Below are positions 1-5,957 of a stretch of 23,359 nt of DNA, piece after piece (position 1 is the first letter of the stretch; each line of letters begins with the position of its first letter). This DNA is from DATKWV01 sp035529405 (GTDB lineage: Bacteria; Planctomycetota; Phycisphaerae; Sedimentisphaerales; Anaerobacaceae). Made by a program: the position numbers and the translations under genes. Under the pieces are notes generated by a model, which saw only the letters and a program-made list of their open reading frames with translations, was not told where the DNA came from and did no database searches. The DNA lies in contig DATKWV010000217.1 of NCBI GenBank assembly GCA_035529405.1, forward strand, positions 1 to 23,359. Reading direction: 5' to 3'.

Positions 1-333
1 ATTTGGGAGGGCGAAATCGCAGCAAATGCTACTGCAAATGAGTGGAAAACTTTTCCGCCGGGTTGTGAAACTTTGATAAATACATTTAATCTTACTAAAG
101 TTACAGTTCTTTTTGCTCTGTCTTCATCAGGAGCGGCTTCACTAACTGCACGCTGGCATGGAATTGATTTGAACTTTATATTCTTTTATAAGAGCGGCAT
201 TCCGATTATTTCAAAATGCACAGAATGTACGTCGAGTAATTACTGTGTTTGCGGGGGTCCATCAATAAATGGTGCATACTTCCCTAATCCTGCTGAGGGT
301 GGCATTGCTGTTTTAGAAGAAATAGGATGGTAA
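1..333 (+). CDS. 3' end of an unrecognised, possibly phage-related protein
   Basis: The reading frame is open from the first base to the TAA at 331-333, so the gene starts upstream of the window and only about 110 C-terminal residues are visible. A TTG at 73 is in frame but is not needed. I do not recognise the family. The visible part is rich in Ser, Thr, Ala and Asn and looks beta-rich, with no clear membrane segment. Near the end is a Cys cluster, CTEC then CVC about seven residues later, that could bind a metal or form disulfides. The stop lies 4 bp before the next ATG, so it is probably cotranscribed with the small Cys-rich gene and the DNA methyltransferase downstream. That company suggests a prophage or other accessory element, which is inference. 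A tail or fibre-like structural protein is possible but unsupported by any motif I can name. Confidence 0.5.
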   Translation: MWEGEIAANATANEWKTFPPGCETLINTFNLTKVTVLFALSSSGAASLTARWHGIDLNFIFFYKSGIPIISKCTECTSSNYCVCGGPSINGAYFPNPAEGGIAVLEEIGW

Positions 334-337
334 TTCA

Positions 338-718
338 ATGTCTTGCTGTGGAAAAGCAAAGGCTGTTTTAGACCAGGGCAAAAGCATTGTCGTTGGCTAC
401 GCCCGGCAGGGCAAAAGCATAGCCGTCGGCTACGCCCGGCATGCAGCGGGGGTAAAATACGAATGGACAGACGACCGTATTCGCACCTGCTGGGATTGCG
501 AAATGCAGACCTGGATGACCGGCAACGAATACGCTGCATGGCTTTTACAGCATGGCATTGCGGTTATAACCAATTTTACAGAACTTGAAAAACTGCCGCT
601 GCTGCCGAAGTACGAACAGGATAGCAAACGCAGGCAACTATACTGCCGATTGTGTAAATGCTTTATACCGGCCAAGGCGCGGGTTGCGGACAAAAATTGC
701 CCCCTGAAAAAATGGTAA
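338..718 (+). CDS. Small Cys-rich (zinc-ribbon-like) protein with internal repeat
   Basis: This is a 126-residue protein whose ATG lies 4 bp after the previous stop. The N-terminus has MSCCGK, then two tandem copies of an 11-residue unit (QGKSIVVGYAR, QGKSIAVGYAR). The rest carries a CWDC knuckle near residues 45-48 and a C-terminal CRLCKC with a later CPLKKW. That spacing resembles a small zinc ribbon. Short proteins ending in a Cys pair, a basic stretch and CPxxKW are common in phage structural or accessory regions, as I recall; I cannot name a family. Its 3' end overlaps the likely start of the adenine methyltransferase by 7 bp (ATGGTAA), which indicates one transcript. The function is unknown. 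Confidence 0.65.
   Translation: MSCCGKAKAVLDQGKSIVVGYARQGKSIAVGYARHAAGVKYEWTDDRIRTCWDCEMQTWMTGNEYAAWLLQHGIAVITNFTELEKLPLLPKYEQDSKRRQLYCRLCKCFIPAKARVADKNCPLKKW
374..439 (+). repeat. 33-bp in-frame tandem duplication
   Basis: Two adjacent 33-bp units, 374-406 and 407-439, differ at only a few positions. The length is a multiple of three, so the protein gains one 11-residue unit without a frame change. The near identity at DNA level indicates a recent duplication, or one kept similar by slippage. Confidence 0.85.
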
Positions 719-1593
719 ATACGACAACTGAAACCTGTAATATGACGATAAAAGCAATTGCGCCGTGGTTCGGCGGCAAGCGGAATCTGGCGCCTCGCAT
801 AATCGAGCTGCTGGGACCGCACCGGGTCTATTGGGAGCCGTTTTGCGGCTCAATGGCCGTCCTGATGGTTAAGCCGCCGTGCGTTATGGAGACGGTCAAT
901 GACCTGCACGCAGACCTAATTAACCTCGCAAAGGTGATTCAGGATGTACAGGCTGGATGTCAATTATATCGGCGGTTGAAGCGAACCCTGATGTCTGAGC
1001 AGCTCCACCGCGAGGCCGCCGAAAGATACCGCGCGAGAACATATAGTGCCCCGGTCGATGGTCCGGATGTGGACAGGGCGTATGATTATTTTCTTTGTGC
1101 CTGGCTCGGCCGCAATGGCGTTGCCGGCACGCAAAGTTACAACCAGGGCTTCTGTGTTCGTTATACAGCTAACGGGGGACATGCGGCAAAACGGTGGGTC
1201 TCGGCAATCAGCTCTATTCCGGCATGGCGCCGGCGGCTTGCCAATGTCACGATTTTGCAGCGAGACGCCTTCGAGGTATTGCAGAGGATCGAGGACCGCA
1301 AGGGCACGGCGATTTATATTGACCCGCCATACATAAAAAAAGGAGCAAAATACATTCACGATTTTGACATCGCCGACCACGACCGGCTGGCGGCGATACT
1401 CAATAGATTCAGACATACAGGAATTGTGCTTAGTTATTATGACGACCCGCTTGTGCGGCGAATGTACGCAGGCTGGACATGTCACGAATTAACTGTATCG
1501 AAGGCGATGGCCAACCAGAGTTCCCGTGGTGCAAAAAATGTCAAGGTAGTCGAATTGTTGTTGATTAACAACGCGAAATACATGGCCGTTTAA
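712..1593 (+). CDS. Orphan D12-class adenine-N6 DNA methyltransferase (Dam-like)
   Basis: About 293 residues, transferring a methyl group from S-adenosylmethionine to adenine N6 in DNA. The N-terminus has the APWFGGK segment typical of the D12 (Dam/M.EcoRV/DpnIIA) class. It is followed by the SAM-binding motif EPFCGS (about residues 42-47) and the catalytic DPPY (residues 204-207). The length fits the family's 260-300 residues. An in-frame start at 658 would lie deep inside the upstream gene. ATG 712 overlaps that gene's stop (ATGGTAA) and suggests translational coupling. ATG 742 (MTIKAIAPWFGG) is the other plausible start, since neither has a strong Shine-Dalgarno. No restriction endonuclease gene is adjacent. 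With the two phage-like neighbours this looks like an orphan methylase of a mobile element. The target sequence cannot be read from the protein. Confidence 0.9.
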   Translation: MVNTTTETCNMTIKAIAPWFGGKRNLAPRIIELLGPHRVYWEPFCGSMAVLMVKPPCVMETVNDLHADLINLAKVIQDVQAGCQLYRRLKRTLMSEQLHREAAERYRARTYSAPVDGPDVDRAYDYFLCAWLGRNGVAGTQSYNQGFCVRYTANGGHAAKRWVSAISSIPAWRRRLANVTILQRDAFEVLQRIEDRKGTAIYIDPPYIKKGAKYIHDFDIADHDRLAAILNRFRHTGIVLSYYDDPLVRRMYAGWTCHELTVSKAMANQSSRGAKNVKVVELLLINNAKYMAV

Positions 1594-1595
1594 GC

Positions 1596-1768
1596 GGCCG
1601 ATAAATGGCGTTTAAAAAGGTTTTACCGCTAACCAGGTTGCCTGATTTTCCTGTGAAAATGGGCAAAATGGCAGCGGAATTTGTCTGCGCGCGGGGTTTG
1701 TGCCACTTTTCGTAAATTACTGCCACTTTGACCGTAAAACTACAACCGGGTAAACGGCATTTATGGCC
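1596..1768. repeat. Imperfect inverted repeat, about 18-19 bp arms
   Basis: The left arm at 1596-1614 contains GGCC, one extra base, then ATAAATGGCGTTTA. The right arm at 1751-1768 contains TAAACGGCATTTAT followed by GGCC. The 14-bp cores pair with one mismatch, and the GGCC ends pair after skipping one base on the left. The arms are about 136 bp apart. The role is unknown; it could be a protein-binding or element-end structure, or chance. Confidence 0.4.
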
Positions 1769-1842
1769 TGTTACGTGATGGGCTGAAGGAATAATTCAAC
1801 GCTGATGTTGACAAAAAGCAACGCAACTGTAACCACTTTTCG
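1703..1842 (+). repeat. Three iterated CCACTTT motifs
   Basis: CCACTTTTCGTAAA lies at 1703, CCACTTTGACCGTAAA at 1723 (exactly 20 bp later) and CCACTTTTCGATAA at 1833. All are in the same orientation. Offsets of 20 and 110 bp are near whole helical turns, as is often seen for protein-binding sites, but three copies could also be chance. Confidence 0.4.
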
Positions 1843-1883
1843 ATAAGGCCGTTAAGTGAGCGGCAAAAACACGGCAAGTTGGC

Positions 1884-1901
1884 TGCCGATGCTTTTCGGC
1901 A
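1884..1901. promoter_or_regulatory. Palindrome TGCCGA-N6-TCGGCA, candidate enhancer site
   Basis: Perfect 6-bp arms around a 6-bp centre sit about 150-170 bp upstream of the sigma-54 promoter at 2052. That is the usual distance for binding of a sigma-54 activator (established for the class). A further TCGGCA half-site lies at 2023-2028. No T-tract follows, so it is not an intrinsic terminator. The assignment as an enhancer is inference. Confidence 0.4.
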
Positions 1902-2051
1902 ACATACGAGCCTAATCCATACAGGGATTTTTTACCAGATAATCGAGACAATAACTAACAACGTTAATACCACAGCGCTTCCTGCAGCGGTTTCGTACTG
2001 TTTTTCATAGGCAACATTACTATCGGCAAAAATGGGGTTTTTTTACATTCA

Positions 2052-2066
2052 GGCACGGTTTTTGCA
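2052..2066 (+). promoter_or_regulatory. Sigma-54 (RpoN) -24/-12 promoter
   Basis: The site reads GGCACG-GTTT-TTGCA. The invariant GG (2052-2053) and GC (2064-2065) are separated by exactly 10 bp, matching the class consensus TGGCACG-N4-TTGCA at all but the first base. A transcript would start near 2077, giving a leader of about 60 nt for the gene at 2139. Such promoters need an AAA+ activator; none is encoded in this window. Confidence 0.75.
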
Positions 2067-2138
2067 CTGATAGAGGGATAAGGTTTTAGGAGCTTAACAA
2101 AGCAGGCAAAAGTTTCTTAGCAGGAAAGGGGAGACAAG

Positions 2139-2399
2139 ATGAACGATGAGCGGGGCCTGGGTGATAAGCTTAACGATTTGGTCAAGGAAGTCGGCGGTTT
2201 GACGACAGGGGAAAATCAAAGTATATCAATGCTTGCCAAAGAAACCTGTAAAAACCGCAAAAGGCTGGCGAAAAACGTCAATGGCCTTCAAGAATCCCTC
2301 GATTATCTGAGACTTTGTATCAAGTACCAACTTTTTGACCTCGAAGCAACCCGCAGGGAGAATATGTATCTTCGTAAGCTGCTGGAAGAGCACGGCTAA
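2139..2399 (+). CDS. 86-residue helical protein of unknown function, sigma-54 promoter
   Basis: The ATG at 2139 follows a strong Shine-Dalgarno (AAAGGGGAG, about 6 nt away), so this small gene is well supported. The product is charged, soluble and almost certainly alpha-helical. It has no signal peptide or membrane segment and a single pair of Cys residues far apart. The C-terminal half (from about residue 45, LQESLDYLRL through EATRRENMYLRKLLEE) has heptad-like Leu spacing consistent with a short coiled coil and oligomerisation. I do not recognise the family. It stands alone between non-coding stretches, with a canonical sigma-54 promoter about 75 bp upstream. It is therefore probably a separately regulated small protein, perhaps a regulator or adaptor (inference from size and helical character only). 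Confidence 0.7.
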   Translation: MNDERGLGDKLNDLVKEVGGLTTGENQSISMLAKETCKNRKRLAKNVNGLQESLDYLRLCIKYQLFDLEATRRENMYLRKLLEEHG

Positions 2400-2430
2400 T
2401 CAGCGGTGTGCCTGGCGGCAAGGTATTAAA

Positions 2431-2485
2431 CTAACGGCACGTTAGATTGGTGGTTTTTTACCCTGGAGGAGGGTGATGAACCACC
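2431..2485 (+). promoter_or_regulatory. Nested hairpins presenting a Shine-Dalgarno
   Basis: Hairpin one is CTAACG-GCA-CGTTAG (2431-2445). Hairpin two has outer arms GGTGGTT (2449-2455) and AACCACC (2479-2485). Its inner arms are ACCCT (2460-2464) and AGGGT (2470-2474), closing a five-base loop that is exactly GGAGG. An ATG at 2476 lies between inner and outer right arms. All arms pair perfectly. There is no T-tract after the structure, so it does not look like a terminator. Confidence 0.5.
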
Positions 2486-2541
2486 GGATAGTTATTTTAG
2501 CAGTTCATTTCGTACATTCCGCACCCCATAATTGTGTGTAA
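2476..2541 (+). CDS. Possible 21-residue small ORF
   Basis: ATG 2476 follows GGAGG by 6 nt, and the frame runs to TAA 2539-2541. The peptide begins MNHRIVILAV and includes several His. It starts inside the hairpin described at 2449-2485. It could be a leader peptide or a chance frame. The ribosome binding site is the best evidence, and nothing else supports translation. Confidence 0.3.
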   Translation: MNHRIVILAVHFVHSAPHNCV

Positions 2542-2803
2542 CGCCTTAGCTGTCAAGGGCTTAGTAACCGGGCCTGTTGAGGTTTGAACAAGGTTGTTGC
2601 CGCAGGGATATTTTGCACGCCGGAGCACGCGATAAAGCCGCGCAGCGAAAAAAAGGCCCTTGAGGTGAAACAAGCAAAAAAGTGGGTGTGTTTTTTTGTC
2701 GATAGATTGATATCCGGGCAAAAATGAAGGTCCGAGAAACGAACACGGCAACAATGCGCAGCATATAAAAAAATGGAAGTACGGCCTGGAGGGTGTTAGC
2801 GGT
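2542..2803. other. Gene-free interval upstream of clpC promoter
   Basis: No supported coding frame on either strand. TCAAGGGC (2553-2560) and GCCCTTGA (2656-2663) form a perfect 8-bp inverted repeat enclosing about 95 bp. Downstream, an A-tract (about 2675) and a T-tract (about 2691) can pair as a 7-bp A/T stem. A structured non-coding RNA is possible, but it matches no RNA family I recognise. Confidence 0.35.
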
Positions 2804-2833
2804 TTGACAAGAAGCCCCCGGGGCTGGTATAAT
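2804..2833 (+). promoter_or_regulatory. Consensus sigma-70 promoter of clpC
   Basis: TTGACA (2804-2809) and TATAAT (2828-2833) are both perfect consensus hexamers, separated by 18 bp. The spacer contains AGCCCC-C-GGGGCT (2813-2825), a perfect palindrome around one base and a possible operator. Transcription would begin near 2840, about 110 nt before the clpC ATG. Confidence 0.85.
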
Positions 2834-2949
2834 AGAAGCAGCGGTTTGAGTACGAGCTGTCGCAGACATTGGTCAATGAAATAAGCTTAATCAGGGCAAT
2901 ATGCGGCGGGTTTTTGGCAGTCTTTTGGAAAGAATTTCAGAGGTAAAAG

Positions 2950-5463
2950 ATGTTTGAGCGTTTTACAGACAGGGCACGTAAAGTGATGGCGCTGGCCAAC
3001 CAGGAGGCTCAGCGTTTCAACCATGAATATATAGGCACGGAGCATATCCTGCTGGGGCTGGTTAAGGAAGGCAGCGGTGTGGGTGCGACGGTGTTAAAGA
3101 ACCTCGATGTTGATGTAAAGAAACTTCGGCTTGAGGTGGAAAAACTTGTCAAGAGCGGCCCCGACATGGTGACGATGGGGAAATTGCCGCAAACACCGCG
3201 AGCCAAAAAGGTTATCGAATACGCCATCGAAGAGGCCAGGGCATTGAACCATAACTATGTCGGCACGGAGCATATATTACTGGGTCTTTTGCGAGAAACC
3301 GAAGGCATAGCTGCGCAGGTGATGATGAATCTTGGGTTGAGGCTTGAGGACGTACGTCAGGAGGTTCTGAATCTGCTTGGAGCCGGCAGCGATGACAGTC
3401 CGATTGACCTTGGTATGAAAATGGGTCCGATGGCGGGCCGCAGCAAGGCCAAGAGCAAGACTCCCGCGCTTGACAGTTTCGGCAGGGACCTGACGAAGCT
3501 GGCCGAAGACGGGGAACTGGACCCGGTAATCGGCAGAAAGAACGAAATTGAGCGGCTGATTCAGGTTCTTTGCAGGCGCACGAAGAATAACCCGGTTCTC
3601 CTGGGCGAAGCGGGTGTTGGCAAGACGGCTATAGTGGAAGGTCTCAGTCAGCAAGTGATCAATGCACAGGTGCCTGAAATCCTGAAGGGCAAGCGGATTG
3701 TCATACTGGACCTGGCGATGATGGTAGCGGGCACGAAGTACCGTGGTCAGTTCGAAGAGCGAATAAAAGCGGTTATTAACGAGGTTAAAAGGGCCGGCAA
3801 CGTCATTCTTTTTATTGATGAGCTTCATACGCTGGTGGGTGCAGGCGGCGCCGAAGGCGCAATTGACGCCTCTAACGTACTGAAGCCGGCTTTGGCGCGC
3901 GGAGAAGTGCAGTGTATAGGCGCAACGACGCTGGACGAGTATCGCAAATATATCGAGAAAGACGGGGCATTGGAGAGGCGTTTTCAGACAATAATAGTTG
4001 AGCCTCCGTCGAAAGATGAGACGCTTGAAATTCTCAGAGGTCTGCAGGACAGATACGAAGCGCACCACAAGGTCAGGTTTACGGACGAGGCGCTTTACCA
4101 GGCGGTGGAGCTGTCAACGCGATATATTACGGGGCGGTGTCTTCCTGATAAGGCAATAGACGTGGTTGACGAGGCTGGTGCACGTATAAGAATCAAGAAC
4201 ATGACTCCGCCGCCGGGCCTGTCGGAGATAGAAGAGAAAATAGAGAAACTGCAGGTTGAAAAAGATGAAGCTGTCCGAAGCGCCGATTATGAGCGGGCGG
4301 CGGCATTGCGTGATGAGGCACAGCAGCTTCTGGATGAAAAGAACAGGGTGCAGAAAAACTGGTACGAGGAAAACAGGGAAATCACGGGCGTAGTCGATAA
4401 CGAGACGGTGGCCGAGGTGGTCAGCAAGATGACGGGTGTGCCGCTGACCAAGCTGGAGAAGAAGGAAACTCAAAGGCTTCTGGAGCTGGAGGCGGAACTT
4501 CACAAGAAGGTAGTATCACAAAACGAGGCAATAATCGCCATAGCAAAGGCGGTAAGGCGCAGCAGAAGCGGCATGAAAGACCCGAATCGGCCGACAGGCA
4601 GCTTTATATTCCTGGGCCCCAGCGGGGTGGGCAAGACACTGCTGGCAAAGGCCATTGCGGAGTTTATGTTCGGCGAAGAGAGCGCGTTGGTGCAGCTTGA
4701 TATGAGCGAGTTTATGGAAAAACACAACGTCAGCAGGCTTGTGGGCGCGCCTCCGGGTTATGTGGGATACGAAGAAGGGGGTCAATTGACCGAGAGAATC
4801 AGGCGTCGGCCATACGCGGTTTTACTGCTGGACGAAATAGAAAAGGCACATCCGGACGTCTATAACGTGCTGCTTCAGATAATGGATGAGGGGCGTTTGA
4901 CGGACAGTTTCGGCAGACATGTGGATTTCAAGAACGTGATTTTGATAATGACCAGCAACATCGGGGCGGATTTGATTAAAAACAGCGGCGGCTTCGGTTT
5001 CGGCAAGCGAACGGCTGAGGCGAATTACGAGAAGATGAAAGAAATGCTCAATAAAGAGGTGGAGCGTCATTTCCGGCCTGAGTTTCTCAACCGTGTGGAC
5101 GACACAATAGTATTCAAGGCCCTGACACGCGAAGACCTGCAAACGATAGTTGACCTGGAACTTGCGAAGGTTTTCCGTCGTCTTACAGAACACGGGTTGA
5201 AACTTGAATTAAGCGAGCAGGCCAAGGAGTTTCTCATCGACAAGGGTTACAGTCCGGAGTTCGGCGCACGGCCTTTGCGCAGGGCAATCGAGCGCTATAT
5301 AGAAGACCCGCTTTCGGAGGCGGTGCTGCGAGGTGAATTTTCGGGCAAAGACCTTATAAAAGTTGAAGTGCGGGATGAAGAGCACCTTAAGCTGGAAGGT
5401 TATTCGGAGGGCGGGGGCAAGAAAGACAAATCGGAAAAGGTCAGGACGACCCGTTCCGAATAA
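2950..5463 (+). CDS. clpC: ClpC-type AAA+ unfoldase of the ClpCP protease
   Basis: An 837-residue Hsp100 ATPase that unfolds proteins and feeds them to ClpP in the cytoplasm. The order is typical: two N-terminal Clp_N repeats (about 1-145, each with a GTEHILLGL segment), then AAA-1 with Walker A GEAGVGKT (219-226) and Walker B ILFIDE (286-291). A UVR/middle-domain segment YERAAALRDEA follows near 447, and AAA-2 has Walker A GPSGVGKT (556-563). It closes with the sensor-2 region GARPLRRAIE. The AAA-2 segment GGFGFGK near the expected ClpP-binding loop suggests it partners with ClpP. The UVR motif separates ClpC from ClpA and ClpB. Length is close to the family's 810-850. The start follows an AGAGG Shine-Dalgarno. 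It is probably monocistronic, because the next genes are on the opposite strand. No McsA/McsB or CtsR is adjacent, and I see no CtsR operator. Confidence 0.97.
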   Translation: MFERFTDRARKVMALANQEAQRFNHEYIGTEHILLGLVKEGSGVGATVLKNLDVDVKKLRLEVEKLVKSGPDMVTMGKLPQTPRAKKVIEYAIEEARALNHNYVGTEHILLGLLRETEGIAAQVMMNLGLRLEDVRQEVLNLLGAGSDDSPIDLGMKMGPMAGRSKAKSKTPALDSFGRDLTKLAEDGELDPVIGRKNEIERLIQVLCRRTKNNPVLLGEAGVGKTAIVEGLSQQVINAQVPEILKGKRIVILDLAMMVAGTKYRGQFEERIKAVINEVKRAGNVILFIDELHTLVGAGGAEGAIDASNVLKPALARGEVQCIGATTLDEYRKYIEKDGALERRFQTIIVEPPSKDETLEILRGLQDRYEAHHKVRFTDEALYQAVELSTRYITGRCLPDKAIDVVDEAGARIRIKNMTPPPGLSEIEEKIEKLQVEKDEAVRSADYERAAALRDEAQQLLDEKNRVQKNWYEENREITGVVDNETVAEVVSKMTGVPLTKLEKKETQRLLELEAELHKKVVSQNEAIIAIAKAVRRSRSGMKDPNRPTGSFIFLGPSGVGKTLLAKAIAEFMFGEESALVQLDMSEFMEKHNVSRLVGAPPGYVGYEEGGQLTERIRRRPYAVLLLDEIEKAHPDVYNVLLQIMDEGRLTDSFGRHVDFKNVILIMTSNIGADLIKNSGGFGFGKRTAEANYEKMKEMLNKEVERHFRPEFLNRVDDTIVFKALTREDLQTIVDLELAKVFRRLTEHGLKLELSEQAKEFLIDKGYSPEFGARPLRRAIERYIEDPLSEAVLRGEFSGKDLIKVEVRDEEHLKLEGYSEGGGKKDKSEKVRTTRSE

Positions 5464-5498
5464 GAACAGAACTGATGCCCTTTTGCATTTTCGCAGAG

Positions 5499-5957
5499 TC
5501 ACGGCAGGAAGTCGCGGCGGCCCTGTATTTTTTCCTGAGGAGTTTGTTGCTGGTCCAATAATGCCTGAAGCTGCTGGGGTTTGATTAGCTGGACATCACC
5601 GTTCAGTTTCAGGACAATAAACTTATTACCCGATAACGAACGATAGGTTTTTATTGAGCAGGCAAGGATTTCATTGTCGCCGGCGTCAAATTCCAGCCAT
5701 CTCGCCCTGTAATATATTTCACCGAGCCTGGCGGCACCGGGCAGGTCGCCTTTGATATTGAGTATGTACGATTCCGGTGGAACGGCACCATACTGCTGAC
5801 GGTAGGCAAGCACGATTTTGCCCAACTGGTCCATAGCACGGGTTGCTTCCAGGCGATTGACGCGACCTTTGAGACAAATCATGGCAAGTACCGTAACAAA
5901 GGTCACGGCAGTTACGACAATAAAGTCTTTTATGATGGTTCTTTGTTTGGTGTTCAT
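5499..5957 (-). CDS. Membrane-anchored, pilin-like protein of unknown function
   Basis: A 152-residue protein with one N-terminal hydrophobic segment (about residues 9-27, IVVTAVTFVTVLAMI). A helical stretch, a segment LAYRQQYGAVPPESY, and a beta-rich tail follow. The hydrophobic helix plus AY..YG..P is reminiscent of type II pseudopilins such as GspG. The usual G/E prepilin peptidase site before the helix is not evident, so this is only a resemblance. The tail is rich in Gln (QQLQALLDQQQ). The start is well fixed: its ATG overlaps the stop of the RNase HI-PurN gene as ATGA (5954-5957), which indicates translational coupling. An upstream in-frame start at 6044 would lie inside that gene. It is the last gene of the minus-strand run and faces clpC with 35 bp between stops. 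Confidence 0.7.
   Translation of the reverse strand: MNTKQRTIIKDFIVVTAVTFVTVLAMICLKGRVNRLEATRAMDQLGKIVLAYRQQYGAVPPESYILNIKGDLPGAARLGEIYYRARWLEFDAGDNEILACSIKTYRSLSGNKFIVLKLNGDVQLIKPQQLQALLDQQQTPQEKIQGRRDFLP

Larger units (their letters stand above)
1594..2051. other. Gene-free interval before the sigma-54 promoter
   Basis: No convincing reading frame exists on either strand between the methyltransferase and the 86-residue gene. The interval holds an imperfect inverted repeat, three copies of a CCACTTT motif and one clean palindrome, listed separately. It separates phage-like genes from housekeeping genes, so it is a candidate element boundary. I found no tRNA or integrase that would prove an attachment site. 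Confidence 0.6.

Noticed and set aside
430..1485. Minus-strand frames across the Cys-rich gene and the methyltransferase
   Set aside because: The plus-strand genes have recognisable motifs (zinc-ribbon-like Cys pairs, DPPY), while these frames have none.
1703..1842. CCACTTT motifs as a CRISPR array
   Set aside because: The copies are too short, unevenly spaced, and there are no cas genes.
3277..4068. 263-codon open frame on the minus strand inside clpC
   Set aside because: It lies wholly antisense to a strongly conserved ATPase and its translation shows no recognisable motif or ribosome binding site.
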